Positions 38,082 to 46,866 of a stretch of DNA of 64,000 nucleotides are shown in pieces. The translations under genes and the position numbers were made by a program. The stretch is from Mesorhizobium sp. PAMC28654 (GTDB taxonomy: Bacteria > Pseudomonadota > Alphaproteobacteria > Rhizobiales > Rhizobiaceae). Location: positions 2,356,001-2,420,000 of the forward strand of contig NZ_CP085135.1 of NCBI RefSeq assembly GCF_020616515.1, given 5' to 3'. Every line of letters starts with the position of its first letter. The stretch's first letter is position 1. The notes under the pieces are model-generated. The model made no database searches. It had not been told where the DNA came from and saw only the letters and a list, made by a program, of their open reading frames with translations.

Positions 38082-38920
38082 TGCGAATTTTTCGGGCCAT
38101 CTTCGCGCATCCCAGCGGCCGCATCGGCGGCGTCATCGTCGGGCTCTACCTCATCATCGCCGCGCTCGGCATGCTCGGGCTGACGCCGCACAACCCGCTG
38201 ACGCAGTACCGTGTGGACCGGCTGCATGCCCCCAACGGCGCCTACTGGATGGGCACGGACCTGTTCGGCCGCGATGTGGCAAGCCGGCTGATGGCGGGCG
38301 TTGGCCAGTCCTTCACCGTCGCCTTCTTCTCGGTGGCCTTTGCATCGCTCGCCGGCACTGCATTGGGGCTGGCAGCGGCCTGGTTCGGGCGCAGTTGGGA
38401 CGGCGTGGTGATGCGCGTCATGGACGTGCTGCTGGCCTTCCCGGCCATCCTTCTGGCACTGCTGATCGTCGCCGTCGCCGGACCGGGCACATGGACCAGC
38501 GTCGTTGCCATTGCCATCGTCTACACGCCGATCTTCACGCGCGTCGTGCGTGGTCCCGCCCTGTCGCTCAAGACGCGTGAATTTGTGGACGCCGCGCGCA
38601 CTTTTGGTAGCAGCTCGACCTACATCGTCACCCGCCATCTGCTGCTCAATCTGGTGGCGCCGCTGACCGTCCAGGTCACGCTTGCACTCGCCTGGGCGCT
38701 GTTGACCGAAGCGGGACTGAGCTTTCTCGGCCTCGGCATCCAGCCGCCGGCCGCATCGCTCGGCCTGATGTTGAGCGACAGCCGCAACCTGATGGAGACG
38801 GCGCCCTGGCTGATGATCTTCCCGGGTCTGGCGATCATGATCAGCATCCTCGGTTTCAACCTGCTTGGGGATGCCTTGCGCGACATCCTCGACCCGAAGA
38901 TGCGGAGGGCGGCGGCATGA
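38081..38920 (+). CDS. Peptide-type ABC permease, DppC class
   Basis: Second permease subunit, 279 residues. It has the DppC-type N-terminal helix and soluble loop ending GTDLFGRDVASRLMAG, followed by the transport domain with REFVDAARTFGSSSTYIVTRHLLLNLVAPL as coupling motif and the C-terminal LGDALRDILDPKMRR. ATG at 38081 shares a base with the previous stop, and its own stop overlaps the ATPase start (ATGA). Confidence 0.92.
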   Translation: MRIFRAIFAHPSGRIGGVIVGLYLIIAALGMLGLTPHNPLTQYRVDRLHAPNGAYWMGTDLFGRDVASRLMAGVGQSFTVAFFSVAFASLAGTALGLAAAWFGRSWDGVVMRVMDVLLAFPAILLALLIVAVAGPGTWTSVVAIAIVYTPIFTRVVRGPALSLKTREFVDAARTFGSSSTYIVTRHLLLNLVAPLTVQVTLALAWALLTEAGLSFLGLGIQPPAASLGLMLSDSRNLMETAPWLMIFPGLAIMISILGFNLLGDALRDILDPKMRRAAA

Positions 38921-40665
38921 GCCCGCTTCTTTCCGTATGCGACCTGCGCGTCGGTTTCGGCCGCAAGCCGCAAGCCAATGAAGTGGTGCGTGGCATCAGC
39001 TTCGACCTCGCCGACGGCGAGACGCTGGCCATCGTCGGTGAAAGCGGCTCGGGCAAATCCGTCACCGCGCTGTCGATCAATCGCCTCGTCGATTTTGGCG
39101 GCGGCCGCATCACCGGCGGCGCCATGAAATTGAAGCGGGCCGACGGCGGCATCTTCGACCTGCTGACCGCGACCGAACAGCAACTGACAAGGATCCGCGG
39201 CGCTGAGATCGGCATGATCTTCCAGGAGCCGATGACCTCGCTCAATCCGGTCCTGAGCATCGGCAGGCAGATCGAGGAATCGTTTCGCCTGCATCGCGGT
39301 CTGACCGGGCGGCAGGCAACAGCGGCGGCCAAGGATGCGCTTGACCGCGTGCGCATCCCCGATGCGGCGCGGCGGCTGAAATACACGCCCAACCAGCTGT
39401 CAGGCGGCATGCTGCAGCGGGTGATGATCGCCATCGCGCTGGCCTGCAACCCGCGCCTGCTGATCGCCGACGAGCCGACAACCGCGCTCGACGTAACCGT
39501 GCAGGCGCAGATCATGGCGCTGCTTGCCGAGTTGAAGCGGGAAACCGGCATGTCGATGATCTTCATCACCCACGACATCGGCCTGGTTGCCGGCATCGCC
39601 GACAAGGTTATGGTGATGCAGAATGGCGAGGCCGTCGAACAGGGCGAGCTGAACCAGATCCTCGACCATCCCCAGCATCCCTACACGCAGCATCTGCTGC
39701 ACGCCGTGCCGCATTTCGCCAACGGTCGCGCTACGCGCTCCGACGGACAACGTGACAAGGACGGAAGCACGGAACCGGCATTGAAGGTCGATGGTCTCGT
39801 GGTCCGCTTTCCCCTCAAGAGCGGCTTCTTCAGCCATGCCACAGGCGCGGTGCATGCCGTGGATGGCGTCGATTTCGACCTCATGCAAGGCGAGACACTG
39901 GCCGTAGTCGGGGAGAGCGGTTCGGGTAAATCGACCACCGCGCGCGCGGTCCTGGGCCTGGTGCGGTCGACGCGCGGCACCTTCTCCACGGGGACGCGAA
40001 CAGCTTCAGCCGAGCAGAGTGCCTTGCCTGTGCAGATGGTGTTCCAGAACCCCTACGCCTCGCTCAATCCGAGGCTGACCATCGAGAGCATTCTGGCGGA
40101 ACCGGTGATCGCCACCGGTGGCCGCGTGAATGCCGGGACGCGGACGAAAATGGCCGCGCTGCTGGAACGCGTTGGCCTGCCCAGGAACAGTCTTGAACGC
40201 TACCCGCACGAGTTCTCCGGCGGCCAGCGGCAGAGGCTATGCATCGCACGCGCGCTGATGCTCAACCCGTCCGTCGTCGTGCTGGACGAAGCAGTGTCGG
40301 CGCTCGATGTGTCGGTGCAGGCCAAGGTGCTGGAGCTGCTGGTCGACCTGCAGCGTGAGTTCGGTCTCGCCTATCTGTTCATCTCGCATGACATGGCGGT
40401 TGTCGAGCGGATCGCCCACCGGATCGCTGTCATCTATGCCGGGCAGATCGTCGAGATTGGCGATGCCACGTCGGTCCTGTCGGAGCCCAGACATTCCTAT
40501 ACCAGGAAGCTCATTGCAGCCGTTCCCACCATCGAGCGACGGCACGAACATTTCGAACTGGACACACGGCAGGTACCGTCGCTTGTTCGGCCGCCGGGGT
40601 TTGAACCGGCGCAGGCCAGATGGGAACAGTTCGGGCCCGATCACATGGCGAGGGCGGAAGCGTGA
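38917..40665 (+). CDS. Dual ABC ATPase (DppD-DppF fusion type)
   Basis: A 582-residue protein with two complete ATPase domains in tandem. Domain 1 (~1-270) has Walker A VGESGSGKS, signature LSGGMLQRV and Walker B LLIADEPTTALDV. Domain 2 (~285-575) has VGESGSGKS, FSGGQRQRL and VVVLDEAVSALDV. In the second Walker B the usual Glu-Pro reads Glu-Ala. Each domain ends with the peptide-transporter HPYTQ/HSYTRKL segment. One gene thus supplies both nucleotide-binding halves for the two permeases upstream. Confidence 0.93.
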   Translation: MSPLLSVCDLRVGFGRKPQANEVVRGISFDLADGETLAIVGESGSGKSVTALSINRLVDFGGGRITGGAMKLKRADGGIFDLLTATEQQLTRIRGAEIGMIFQEPMTSLNPVLSIGRQIEESFRLHRGLTGRQATAAAKDALDRVRIPDAARRLKYTPNQLSGGMLQRVMIAIALACNPRLLIADEPTTALDVTVQAQIMALLAELKRETGMSMIFITHDIGLVAGIADKVMVMQNGEAVEQGELNQILDHPQHPYTQHLLHAVPHFANGRATRSDGQRDKDGSTEPALKVDGLVVRFPLKSGFFSHATGAVHAVDGVDFDLMQGETLAVVGESGSGKSTTARAVLGLVRSTRGTFSTGTRTASAEQSALPVQMVFQNPYASLNPRLTIESILAEPVIATGGRVNAGTRTKMAALLERVGLPRNSLERYPHEFSGGQRQRLCIARALMLNPSVVVLDEAVSALDVSVQAKVLELLVDLQREFGLAYLFISHDMAVVERIAHRIAVIYAGQIVEIGDATSVLSEPRHSYTRKLIAAVPTIERRHEHFELDTRQVPSLVRPPGFEPAQARWEQFGPDHMARAEA

Positions 40666-40702
40666 TGGCTGGTACCCTGAAGTATGCGAGGTCGGCGGGA
40701 CA

Positions 40703-40861
40703 GCGCCCCCCTCTGCCCTGCCGGGCATCTCCCCCTCAAGGGGGGAGATTGGCAGTTTCGGCGTCCCGCGCGCCTTCAAACATCGGAAATTGGCGAAAGC
40801 CCAGGCGACATCAAATCTCCCCCCTTGAGGGGGAGATGTCCGGCAGGACAGAGGGGGGCGC
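40703..40861. repeat. Composite inverted repeat, 48-bp arms
   Basis: Left arm 40703-40750 and right arm 40814-40861 are inverted copies differing at about two bases, each holding its own smaller palindrome (CTCCCCCTCAAGGGGGGAG). A 63-base spacer separates them. The same architecture recurs at 61970, and the core resembles 9354. It fills the whole gap between the ATPase and serine hydrolase genes and would form a strong cruciform or RNA hairpin. Confidence 0.85.
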
Positions 40862-40894
40862 GAAGGATAGCTGCCTCTCCGATGGAGGCCGACA

Positions 40895-41899
40895 GTGAGC
40901 GACCTTGCCCAGATTTTCGATCGCGCGTTCCAACCGCTCGCAACGGCGGTTGCCTCGGCGCGCATTCCCGGCGGCGTTCTCGGCGTTGTCGACAGAAATG
41001 GCCACCGCATCACAAGGGCGATCGGCTCGGCGCAACTCATTCCGAGCATGCGGCCCATGCATGCCGAGACCTGGTTCGACCTGGCGTCATTGACCAAGGT
41101 CATCTTCACGACACCGCGCATCCTGGCACTGGCGGAAGACGGCGTCATCGACCTCGACGCACCGCTGATCTCGGTTCTGCCGGACCTGCGCCAGTATGAT
41201 GAAAAAGCCTGGGAGCGGAAGGTGACGTTTCGCCAGTGCCTCGGGCACCAGACGCCCTTTCCCGCCGTCGAGCCTATCTACACCTACGGGCGGGACCCGG
41301 AGCTGCTGCGCGCCTTCATCCTGCAGCGCGAATGGCTGAAACGGGACCCCGTCTATTCCGACATCAACTTCATCCTGCTCGGCTTTGCGCTTGAGCGCCT
41401 TTGCGGCAAGACCATCCGTGACATGGACCCCGGCCCAGGCTTTGCCTGGTCCGCGGAGCCTGAAGCAGCGGCCGCGACCGAGGATTGTACCTGGCGCCAT
41501 CGCGTGCTTTCAGGCGAAGTCCACGACGACAATTGCTCAGCCCTGCAAGGCGCTGGTCATGCCGGGCTGTTCGGCTCGGCGGCATCGATCCTCGATTTCG
41601 CCAGGGGATTGCTCGATGGAAGCGACGCGTCGCAACGTTCGATCGCGCTGATGCGCACGCCCCTGTCCGCCACCCGTACCCATGGCTGGGAGCGCCCTTA
41701 TGCGGGCTGGTCCGGCGGCGCATCGTGCGGCCCCGGTACCATCGGCCATACCGGCTTCACCGGCACCGGGCTGTGGATCGACTTCGACAAGGGCAAGGCG
41801 TGGACCTTGCTTACCAACCGCATCCATCCGACACGTCATTTCGACAGCGGGATTGCCTCGCTTCGGCAGGCGGTCGGCGATCTCATCAATAGAGACTGA
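40895..41899 (+). CDS. Serine hydrolase of the class C beta-lactamase family (possible muropeptide amidase)
   Basis: A 334-residue penicillin-binding-protein-like serine hydrolase with the catalytic SxxK motif at Ser65-Leu-Thr-Lys68 (DLASLTK) and a C-terminal [13 protein letters not shown] segment corresponding to the KTG box region. No signal peptide is visible, so it should act in the cytoplasm on imported material. GTG start 40895 follows GGAGG. In Bacillus subtilis the murQ-murR operon includes a relative (AmiE/YbbE) that removes the peptide from MurNAc. By analogy this may be the amidase of the locus. That role is inference; an esterase or peptidase is possible. Confidence 0.82.
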   Translation: MSDLAQIFDRAFQPLATAVASARIPGGVLGVVDRNGHRITRAIGSAQLIPSMRPMHAETWFDLASLTKVIFTTPRILALAEDGVIDLDAPLISVLPDLRQYDEKAWERKVTFRQCLGHQTPFPAVEPIYTYGRDPELLRAFILQREWLKRDPVYSDINFILLGFALERLCGKTIRDMDPGPGFAWSAEPEAAAATEDCTWRHRVLSGEVHDDNCSALQGAGHAGLFGSAASILDFARGLLDGSDASQRSIALMRTPLSATRTHGWERPYAGWSGGASCGPGTIGHTGFTGTGLWIDFDKGKAWTLLTNRIHPTRHFDSGIASLRQAVGDLINRD

Positions 41900-41910
41900 G
41901 GGAATTGATC

Positions 41911-43026
41911 ATGGAACCAATCTGGGCCGTTGGCCTGATGACCGGAACCGTCCTCGACGGCAATATCGACGTCGCCCTGATCAAGACCGACGGCGAGCGC
42001 ATCGCGGATTTCGGCACCTACACACTGGCGCCCTACCCCGCATCGATCCGGACCCTGCTGGAGGAGACGCTGAGGCAGGCGCGAACCTGGAATTTCGTCG
42101 GTCCAGAGCCGACGATCTTCCGCGAAGCCGAAGAAGCTCTGACACGCGCGCAATCCACAGCGGTCAAGGATCTGGTTGAAAGTTACGGCCTGACAATGGC
42201 TGATATCGGCGTCGTCGGCTTCCATGGCCAGACCGTGCTGCATCGCGCCCCTCAGGTCGGCCGGCTCGGCCAGACCCGCCAGCTCGGTGACGGCGCGTTG
42301 ATGCATTCCATATTGGGCACAAAGGTCGCCTATGATTTCCGTTCGGCCGACATGCGCGCCGGCGGCCAGGGCGCGCCGCTGTCCGCCGCCTACCATGCCG
42401 CGTTGTTGCGCGAAGCCGACGCCAGCGGCGATACCGCCGTGCTCAATCTCGGCGGCGTCGCCAACATCACCTGGTGGGACGGCAAGGACAATGTCGTGGC
42501 GTTCGACACAGGACCTGCCAATGCGCCGCTCAACGATTTCATCAAGTCGAAAGGGCTTGGCGAGATGGACCGCGACGGTGCGCTGGCACGTGCGGGAACG
42601 GTTGACGAAGCCCGATTGGCCAAGCTGCTACAGCACCCCTATCTGACCAAGCCCTACCCCAAATCACTCGACCGTTTCGATTTTGGCGCCGCGATGGCCG
42701 ACGGCATGAACGCCGAGGACGGCGCGGCACTGCTGGCGGCGTTCACGGCATCCGCCGTCGGCAAGGCGCTCAACCTGCTGCCGCACAGGCCGAAAAAGCT
42801 GGTGGTCAGCGGCGGTGGCCGCCACAATCCGGTGATGATGGAGATGATTGCCAGCCGCGCCGGCGTTGAAGCCGTACAGGCGGAAACGCTGGGCTGGAAG
42901 GGTGACGCGGTGGAAGCGGAATGCTTCGCCTTCCTCGCGGTTCGGGTGCTGAGGGGCCTGCCGATCAGTTTTCCGTCAACGACAGGCGTGCCGCAACCGA
43001 TGCGAGGCGGGCGGCTGGCTGGCTAG
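41911..43026 (+). CDS. anmK: Anhydro-N-acetylmuramic acid kinase
   Basis: Opens the 1,6-anhydro bond of anhydro-MurNAc and phosphorylates it to MurNAc-6-P, the substrate of MurQ. It is an ASKHA-fold kinase of 371 residues. It shows the N-terminal ATP motif as [13 protein letters not shown] (GLMSGTSLDG in many bacteria), the substrate region [58 protein letters not shown] and [21 protein letters not shown] precedes ATG 41911. The stop overlaps by 4 bases the end of the convergent acetyltransferase gene. It completes the AnmK-MurQ pair in this locus. Confidence 0.95.
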   Translation: MEPIWAVGLMTGTVLDGNIDVALIKTDGERIADFGTYTLAPYPASIRTLLEETLRQARTWNFVGPEPTIFREAEEALTRAQSTAVKDLVESYGLTMADIGVVGFHGQTVLHRAPQVGRLGQTRQLGDGALMHSILGTKVAYDFRSADMRAGGQGAPLSAAYHAALLREADASGDTAVLNLGGVANITWWDGKDNVVAFDTGPANAPLNDFIKSKGLGEMDRDGALARAGTVDEARLAKLLQHPYLTKPYPKSLDRFDFGAAMADGMNAEDGAALLAAFTASAVGKALNLLPHRPKKLVVSGGGRHNPVMMEMIASRAGVEAVQAETLGWKGDAVEAECFAFLAVRVLRGLPISFPSTTGVPQPMRGGRLAG

Positions 43027-43451
43027 ATCGCGATCAGCTTCTTCCGCAGGAAGATGCGGCTGCGGCCGACGGGGAAATCACCAAGCGTTCCGAAGGGCTG
43101 ATAGCCCTGGCGCTCATAGACCTTGGCAGCTTTGGGATTGAACGTATCGATCCATGCGCCTTGACAGCCGCGCGCCACGGCCTCCTGCTCGGCCGCGTCG
43201 AGCATCCTGCCGGCCATATGCTGGCCGCGCAGCTTCTCATCGACCCATAGCCATTGCACGTAGAGCCAGCCCCAGGCAGTGTATCCCGAAATACCGGCAA
43301 CCACCGCGCCATCCTCGTCTCGAACGAACACGGCCAGCGGCTTCCTTTCGGAGGCGCCGACATCGCTGTCGTTGAATGCCGTCAGGCGTTCGCCAAGAAA
43401 AGCCAGTTCTTCCGGCCGTGGATCGCCAGTCGTTTCGAGGGTCGTATTCAT
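43023..43451 (-). CDS. GNAT family N-acetyltransferase
   Basis: A 142-residue acetyltransferase with [27 protein letters not shown] (acetyl-CoA loop R-G-Q-H-M-A-G) and a C-terminal [24 protein letters not shown]. It starts at ATG 43451. The frame is open much farther upstream, but that part is a shadow of the MFS gene. It is convergent with anmK; no functional link is evident. Confidence 0.87.
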   Translation of the reverse strand: MNTTLETTGDPRPEELAFLGERLTAFNDSDVGASERKPLAVFVRDEDGAVVAGISGYTAWGWLYVQWLWVDEKLRGQHMAGRMLDAAEQEAVARGCQGAWIDTFNPKAAKVYERQGYQPFGTLGDFPVGRSRIFLRKKLIAI

Positions 43452-43537
43452 GGCCTTGTCCCGCCGGATTCGGGGATGGATTTCCCCCGGAGCATGTAGC
43501 GAGGGACAGGGCGAGGACGCAAGGTTCGACGGGTTGC

Positions 43538-44728
43538 CTAAGCCCGCATGGGCCGAACGGAAGGCCACGCCGCGGCGGCGGCGGCGATCAGCATGAGCAG
43601 CGCGGCGACCATTGCCGATGCGGCGAAACCAAAGCTGGCGTAGATTGGTCCGAAGCCGGTGGTGCCGACAAACACGGCGAGGTAGGTCACCGCGCTGTTC
43701 AGGCCCATGACGGTGCCGCGCCGTGCGGGATCGAGGGCTGTCAGGCACGTCACCAGCACATTCAGCCCAAAATGATTGGCAAGGCCCCAGGCGGCGACAA
43801 CAGCCATGGTCCAGCCGAAACTGTCGCTTGCAGCGGCAATCGCGAGATAGACGACCGCGACGAGCAGATAGGCGAACGGCATGACGCGGCGCGCGCCAAG
43901 GCGATCGATGACGCCATCGAGAAGTGCCGCCGTTCCAAAGCCGATACCATAGGCAAGTGCCGCGAGCCCGTTGGCGCTGACCGGCCGTCCCAGCCCGGTG
44001 TGAAGATGATCGCCCAGATAGGCGTAGACGCCATAGAACGCGGTCATGAATGCGCCACAGGCGACCAGAAGCGGCACAATTCCCGGGACGCGCAACGCAT
44101 CGAGCGGCGTCGGCGCCGGACCGCTTTTCCTGACATCGCTGAGCGATGTCATGGCCAGCCCGCACAGCGCCAGAACCGCGAGAATGGCAACCGCCGCGAA
44201 CACCGCGCGCCAATGCACCAGATCGGCAAGTACGGCCGACAGCGAAACGCCGGCCACCATGCTCAACGTCCATCCAGTCAGCACGACGCCGATCGTCCCG
44301 CTTTCCCGGCCAGGCGGCGCGATCGCGGCAGCGCTGGCGTAGATTGCCGGCATGGCGATGCCAGCAGCTACTCCGGCGACAAGCTGTGACGCGACCAGCG
44401 CCATCACCGTCGGCGCTGCCGCACTGGCGACAAGCGCCAGCGCCAGAAGCAGCAATGCGCCCTGAAGCATCCGGCGGGCGCCGACCCGATCGATATAGCG
44501 GGCAAGAAACAGGGCGCTGGCGGATGTACCGAGACCGAAGGCGGCGGAAGCGATCATCACCAGCGGCACGCTGGTCTGAAAAGATGAGGCCACAGCCGGC
44601 GCTATCGGACCGAGCACCAGCGAATTGGAGCCGATCACGGCGATGCATCCCGTGAGCAGATAGGCGAGTGCCGGAATGGGCGGGACGGCGGCCGACGCCA
44701 ATGTTGCTGATTGATCAGTGTTCGACAT
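43538..44728 (-). CDS. MFS transporter
   Basis: Major facilitator superfamily protein of 396 residues with about twelve hydrophobic helices. The loop between helices 2 and 3 shows ARYIDRVGARRML, and the matching loop in the second half shows DGVIDRLGARRVM, a pseudo-duplicated pattern seen in drug/metabolite exporters. It is divergent from an Lrp-type regulator with a palindrome in the 48-base spacer. Amino-acid or metabolite efflux under Lrp control is a reasonable guess; the substrate is unknown. Confidence 0.9.
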   Translation of the reverse strand: MSNTDQSATLASAAVPPIPALAYLLTGCIAVIGSNSLVLGPIAPAVASSFQTSVPLVMIASAAFGLGTSASALFLARYIDRVGARRMLQGALLLLALALVASAAAPTVMALVASQLVAGVAAGIAMPAIYASAAAIAPPGRESGTIGVVLTGWTLSMVAGVSLSAVLADLVHWRAVFAAVAILAVLALCGLAMTSLSDVRKSGPAPTPLDALRVPGIVPLLVACGAFMTAFYGVYAYLGDHLHTGLGRPVSANGLAALAYGIGFGTAALLDGVIDRLGARRVMPFAYLLVAVVYLAIAAASDSFGWTMAVVAAWGLANHFGLNVLVTCLTALDPARRGTVMGLNSAVTYLAVFVGTTGFGPIYASFGFAASAMVAALLMLIAAAAAAWPSVRPMRA

Positions 44729-44740
44729 ATCGCCATAGTG

Positions 44741-44757
44741 GCCGAATTAAATTCGGC
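44741..44757. promoter_or_regulatory. 17-bp palindrome, probable Lrp-type operator
   Basis: GCCGAATT-A-AATTCGGC, perfect 8-bp arms, lies in the 48-base gap between the divergent MFS and Lrp genes. Confidence 0.65.
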
Positions 44758-44776
44758 ATCAATCGGAAACAGTCAG

Positions 44777-45316
44777 ATGGATGAAGAAACAGATGGCATT
44801 CCGCAGAACAGGCCTGCAGCCCGCGATCTCGACGCGATAGACCGAAAGATATTAGGCGTCCTGGTCGACGACGCCACGATCAGCTACGCTGAACTCGGCG
44901 ATCGCGTCGGCCTTTCGCCGCCGGCAGCCCATGAAAGGGTCAAGCGGCTTCGGCGCAGCGGCGCCATCCGTGGCACCGTCGCACTCGTCGATCCAAAGGC
45001 CGTGCGCAAACCACTGCTTGCCTTCGTGCATGTCGACACCAGGGGCTGGGGAAAGACCCCCGAACTGATGGCGATTTCCGAGCATCCGGAAGTCGAGGAG
45101 ATCCATTCGGTGGCCGGCGATTCCTGCATGCTGCTGAAAGTCCGCACCGAGGACACCAGGGCACTCGAAGGCCTGCTGGCACGGCTCTACGAGACGCCTG
45201 GCGTCGTCTCGACCAGAAGCTATGTGGTTCTGTCGACCTATCTCGAGCGACCGGTGCAGCCCGAAAACACAAAGGAATGGCCGACGCCTCGGCACATGAC
45301 GAAGCCGCTGTATTAG
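44777..45316 (+). CDS. Lrp/AsnC family transcriptional regulator
   Basis: A 179-residue regulator with an N-terminal helix-turn-helix (LDAIDRKILGVLVDDATISYAELGDRVGLSPPAAHERVKRLRRSGAI) and the C-terminal RAM effector domain (VEEIHSVAGDSCMLLKVRTEDTRALEGLLARLYETPGVVSTRSYVVLSTYLE). The start at 44777 is the nearest in-frame ATG to the homology. It is divergent from the MFS gene and most likely controls it and itself through the palindrome between them. Confidence 0.92.
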   Translation: MDEETDGIPQNRPAARDLDAIDRKILGVLVDDATISYAELGDRVGLSPPAAHERVKRLRRSGAIRGTVALVDPKAVRKPLLAFVHVDTRGWGKTPELMAISEHPEVEEIHSVAGDSCMLLKVRTEDTRALEGLLARLYETPGVVSTRSYVVLSTYLERPVQPENTKEWPTPRHMTKPLY

Positions 45317-45453
45317 CTCCGTGCGTATCCAAGATGGGGAACATCGAGCGCCGAAGTCGCTGAAATCGATCTGATGGCACGTATCCTTTTCCTGACGCCA
45401 TCCGTCTTGAATGCAGCCAGCGACATATGCCGGCGGCGATCGAGGAGAAGGCA

Positions 45454-45873
45454 ATGCTGAAAACCCACGCAGGAAGCTGCCACTGCGGCAAAGTTCGGTT
45501 CGAGGCGGATATCGACATCAGCCAGGGCACCGTCAAATGCAATTGTTCGACGTGCACCAAGACGCGCTCATGGATAGGGTTCGTCGCGCCACGGCACTTC
45601 CGTCTCGTATCGGGAGCGCAATCGCAGACTGAATATCAATGGACGCCGCCTGGCAGAGAAGGTCCCAGCATCCAGTATCATTTCTGCGCCACCTGCGGGA
45701 CCCGCATGCCGGCACGAGGCGATATCCCGGCCCTTGGTGGCATCGTCTATGCCATTCCGATGGCGGCGCTTGACGATATCGACCCGGACGAGTTGGCGGC
45801 CGCCCCGGTGTTGTATGTTGACGGCAGGCACGATCGGTTCGATCGGACTCCCGACGACATCAGGCTGATGTAA
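45454..45873 (+). CDS. GFA family zinc-binding protein
   Basis: A 139-residue member of the GFA (glutathione-dependent formaldehyde-activating enzyme-like) family. The structural cysteines are visible as SCHCGKV, KCNCSTCTK and FCATCGTR, which bind two zinc ions in the founder enzyme. Start 45454 has the strong GAGGAGAAGGC site; an upstream in-frame ATG is unlikely. Most GFA proteins of this size have no proven activity, and the founding role in formaldehyde detoxification need not apply. Confidence 0.88.
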   Translation: MLKTHAGSCHCGKVRFEADIDISQGTVKCNCSTCTKTRSWIGFVAPRHFRLVSGAQSQTEYQWTPPGREGPSIQYHFCATCGTRMPARGDIPALGGIVYAIPMAALDDIDPDELAAAPVLYVDGRHDRFDRTPDDIRLM

Positions 45874-45926
45874 GATGGCGGGACCGCGCCGGGCGTGCGT
45901 ACTCTCTGCGGGAGTGTCCTGATGCC

Positions 45927-46862
45927 ATGACGATGCAGCCACGATACGAACCCACCGGGCTTTTCGACGTCCGTTACGCCGCCTTCCTGGAGACGGTCGC
46001 GCATTTGCGTGTGCGACTGCATCGCTATTGTGCACGCATGACTGGTTCCACGCTCGACGCTGAAGATGTCATGCAGGAAGCGCTGTTCGAGGCTTACAGG
46101 AAGATCGAGAAGTTGGACGATCCGAGCGCCCTTCGCCCCTGGCTGTTTCGCATTGCGCACAATCGCTGCATCGATTTCCTGCGCAGCCGGCGGGCGCGCG
46201 AGCGGGCGGAAGCCAGTTTTGCCGAGGATGAGATCATCTTGCCGGTCGAGCCGGCTGGCCAGGGTGCCGACCGCGCGATCGAACGGCTGGTGATCCACCT
46301 GCCGCCGAAGGAGCGCGCCTGCGTTCTGCTCAAGGATGTCTTCGACTATTCGCTGGAAGAGATTGCCGACCTCGTTGGCTCGACGGTGGGCGGCGTCAAG
46401 GCGGCGTTGAGCCGTGGCCGCTCGAAGCTGGCCGCCTTGCCAAGCGAGCCGCTTGCGGGTTCGGCGCCCGAGCGCGACCCTGAACTTTCGAAATTGCTAA
46501 GCCGCTATGTCGAACTCTTCAATCGCCGCGACTGGGACGGCGTGCGGGCATTGACCAGCGCCGATGCACAGTTGCGGGTCTCGGATTGTTTCCGAGGCCG
46601 GCTGTCGGAATCGCCGTATTTTGCCGAATATGAAAAGCGCCAGGCGACCTGGAAGATGGTGGTTGGCGAGATCGATGGCGAGGCGCTTTTGCTGATTCTC
46701 CATCGAAACGATGACGCGTGGAAGCCGGCCTATCCGGTTCGAATCCAAGCAGCCGATGGGATCATCAATCGTATCGCCGATTATTATGCTTGTCCCTGGC
46801 TGTTGCCGGAGGCTCTCATTGTCGGCGTCGATCCCGATGGAACCGGGATCGACGCCGGGTAG
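45927..46862 (+). CDS. ECF-type sigma factor with C-terminal NTF2-like domain
   Basis: A 311-residue sigma-70 family protein: region 2 (~25-90, DAEDVMQEALFEAYRKIEKL and LFRIAHNRCIDFLR), region 4 (~118-170, LPPKERACVLLKDVFDYSLEEIADLVGSTVGGVKAALSRGRSKL), then ~100 residues of SnoaL/NTF2-like fold (LLSRYVELFNRRDWDGVRALTSADAQLRVSD). Sigma factors with this added domain (ECF41/SigJ-like) are usually tuned by that domain in cis rather than by a membrane anti-sigma factor, and none is found here. The last codons form a hairpin, and the IS630-family element lies 4 bases after the stop. Confidence 0.9.
   Translation: MTMQPRYEPTGLFDVRYAAFLETVAHLRVRLHRYCARMTGSTLDAEDVMQEALFEAYRKIEKLDDPSALRPWLFRIAHNRCIDFLRSRRARERAEASFAEDEIILPVEPAGQGADRAIERLVIHLPPKERACVLLKDVFDYSLEEIADLVGSTVGGVKAALSRGRSKLAALPSEPLAGSAPERDPELSKLLSRYVELFNRRDWDGVRALTSADAQLRVSDCFRGRLSESPYFAEYEKRQATWKMVVGEIDGEALLLILHRNDDAWKPAYPVRIQAADGIINRIADYYACPWLLPEALIVGVDPDGTGIDAG
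46824..46856 (+). terminator. Hairpin inside the 3' end of the sigma factor gene
   Basis: Perfect 13-bp arms GGCGTCGATCCCG / CGGGATCGACGCC with a 7-base loop cover the last codons. There is no T run. The loop region ATCCCGATGGAA-CGGGAT is repeated in the intergenic element at 48026. Confidence 0.5.
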
Positions 46863-46866
46863 TCTA

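Noticed and set aside
43452..44648. Upstream in-frame extension of the acetyltransferase at 43023
   Set aside because: The extension is an alternative frame of the MFS gene. Homology begins at the ATG at 43451.
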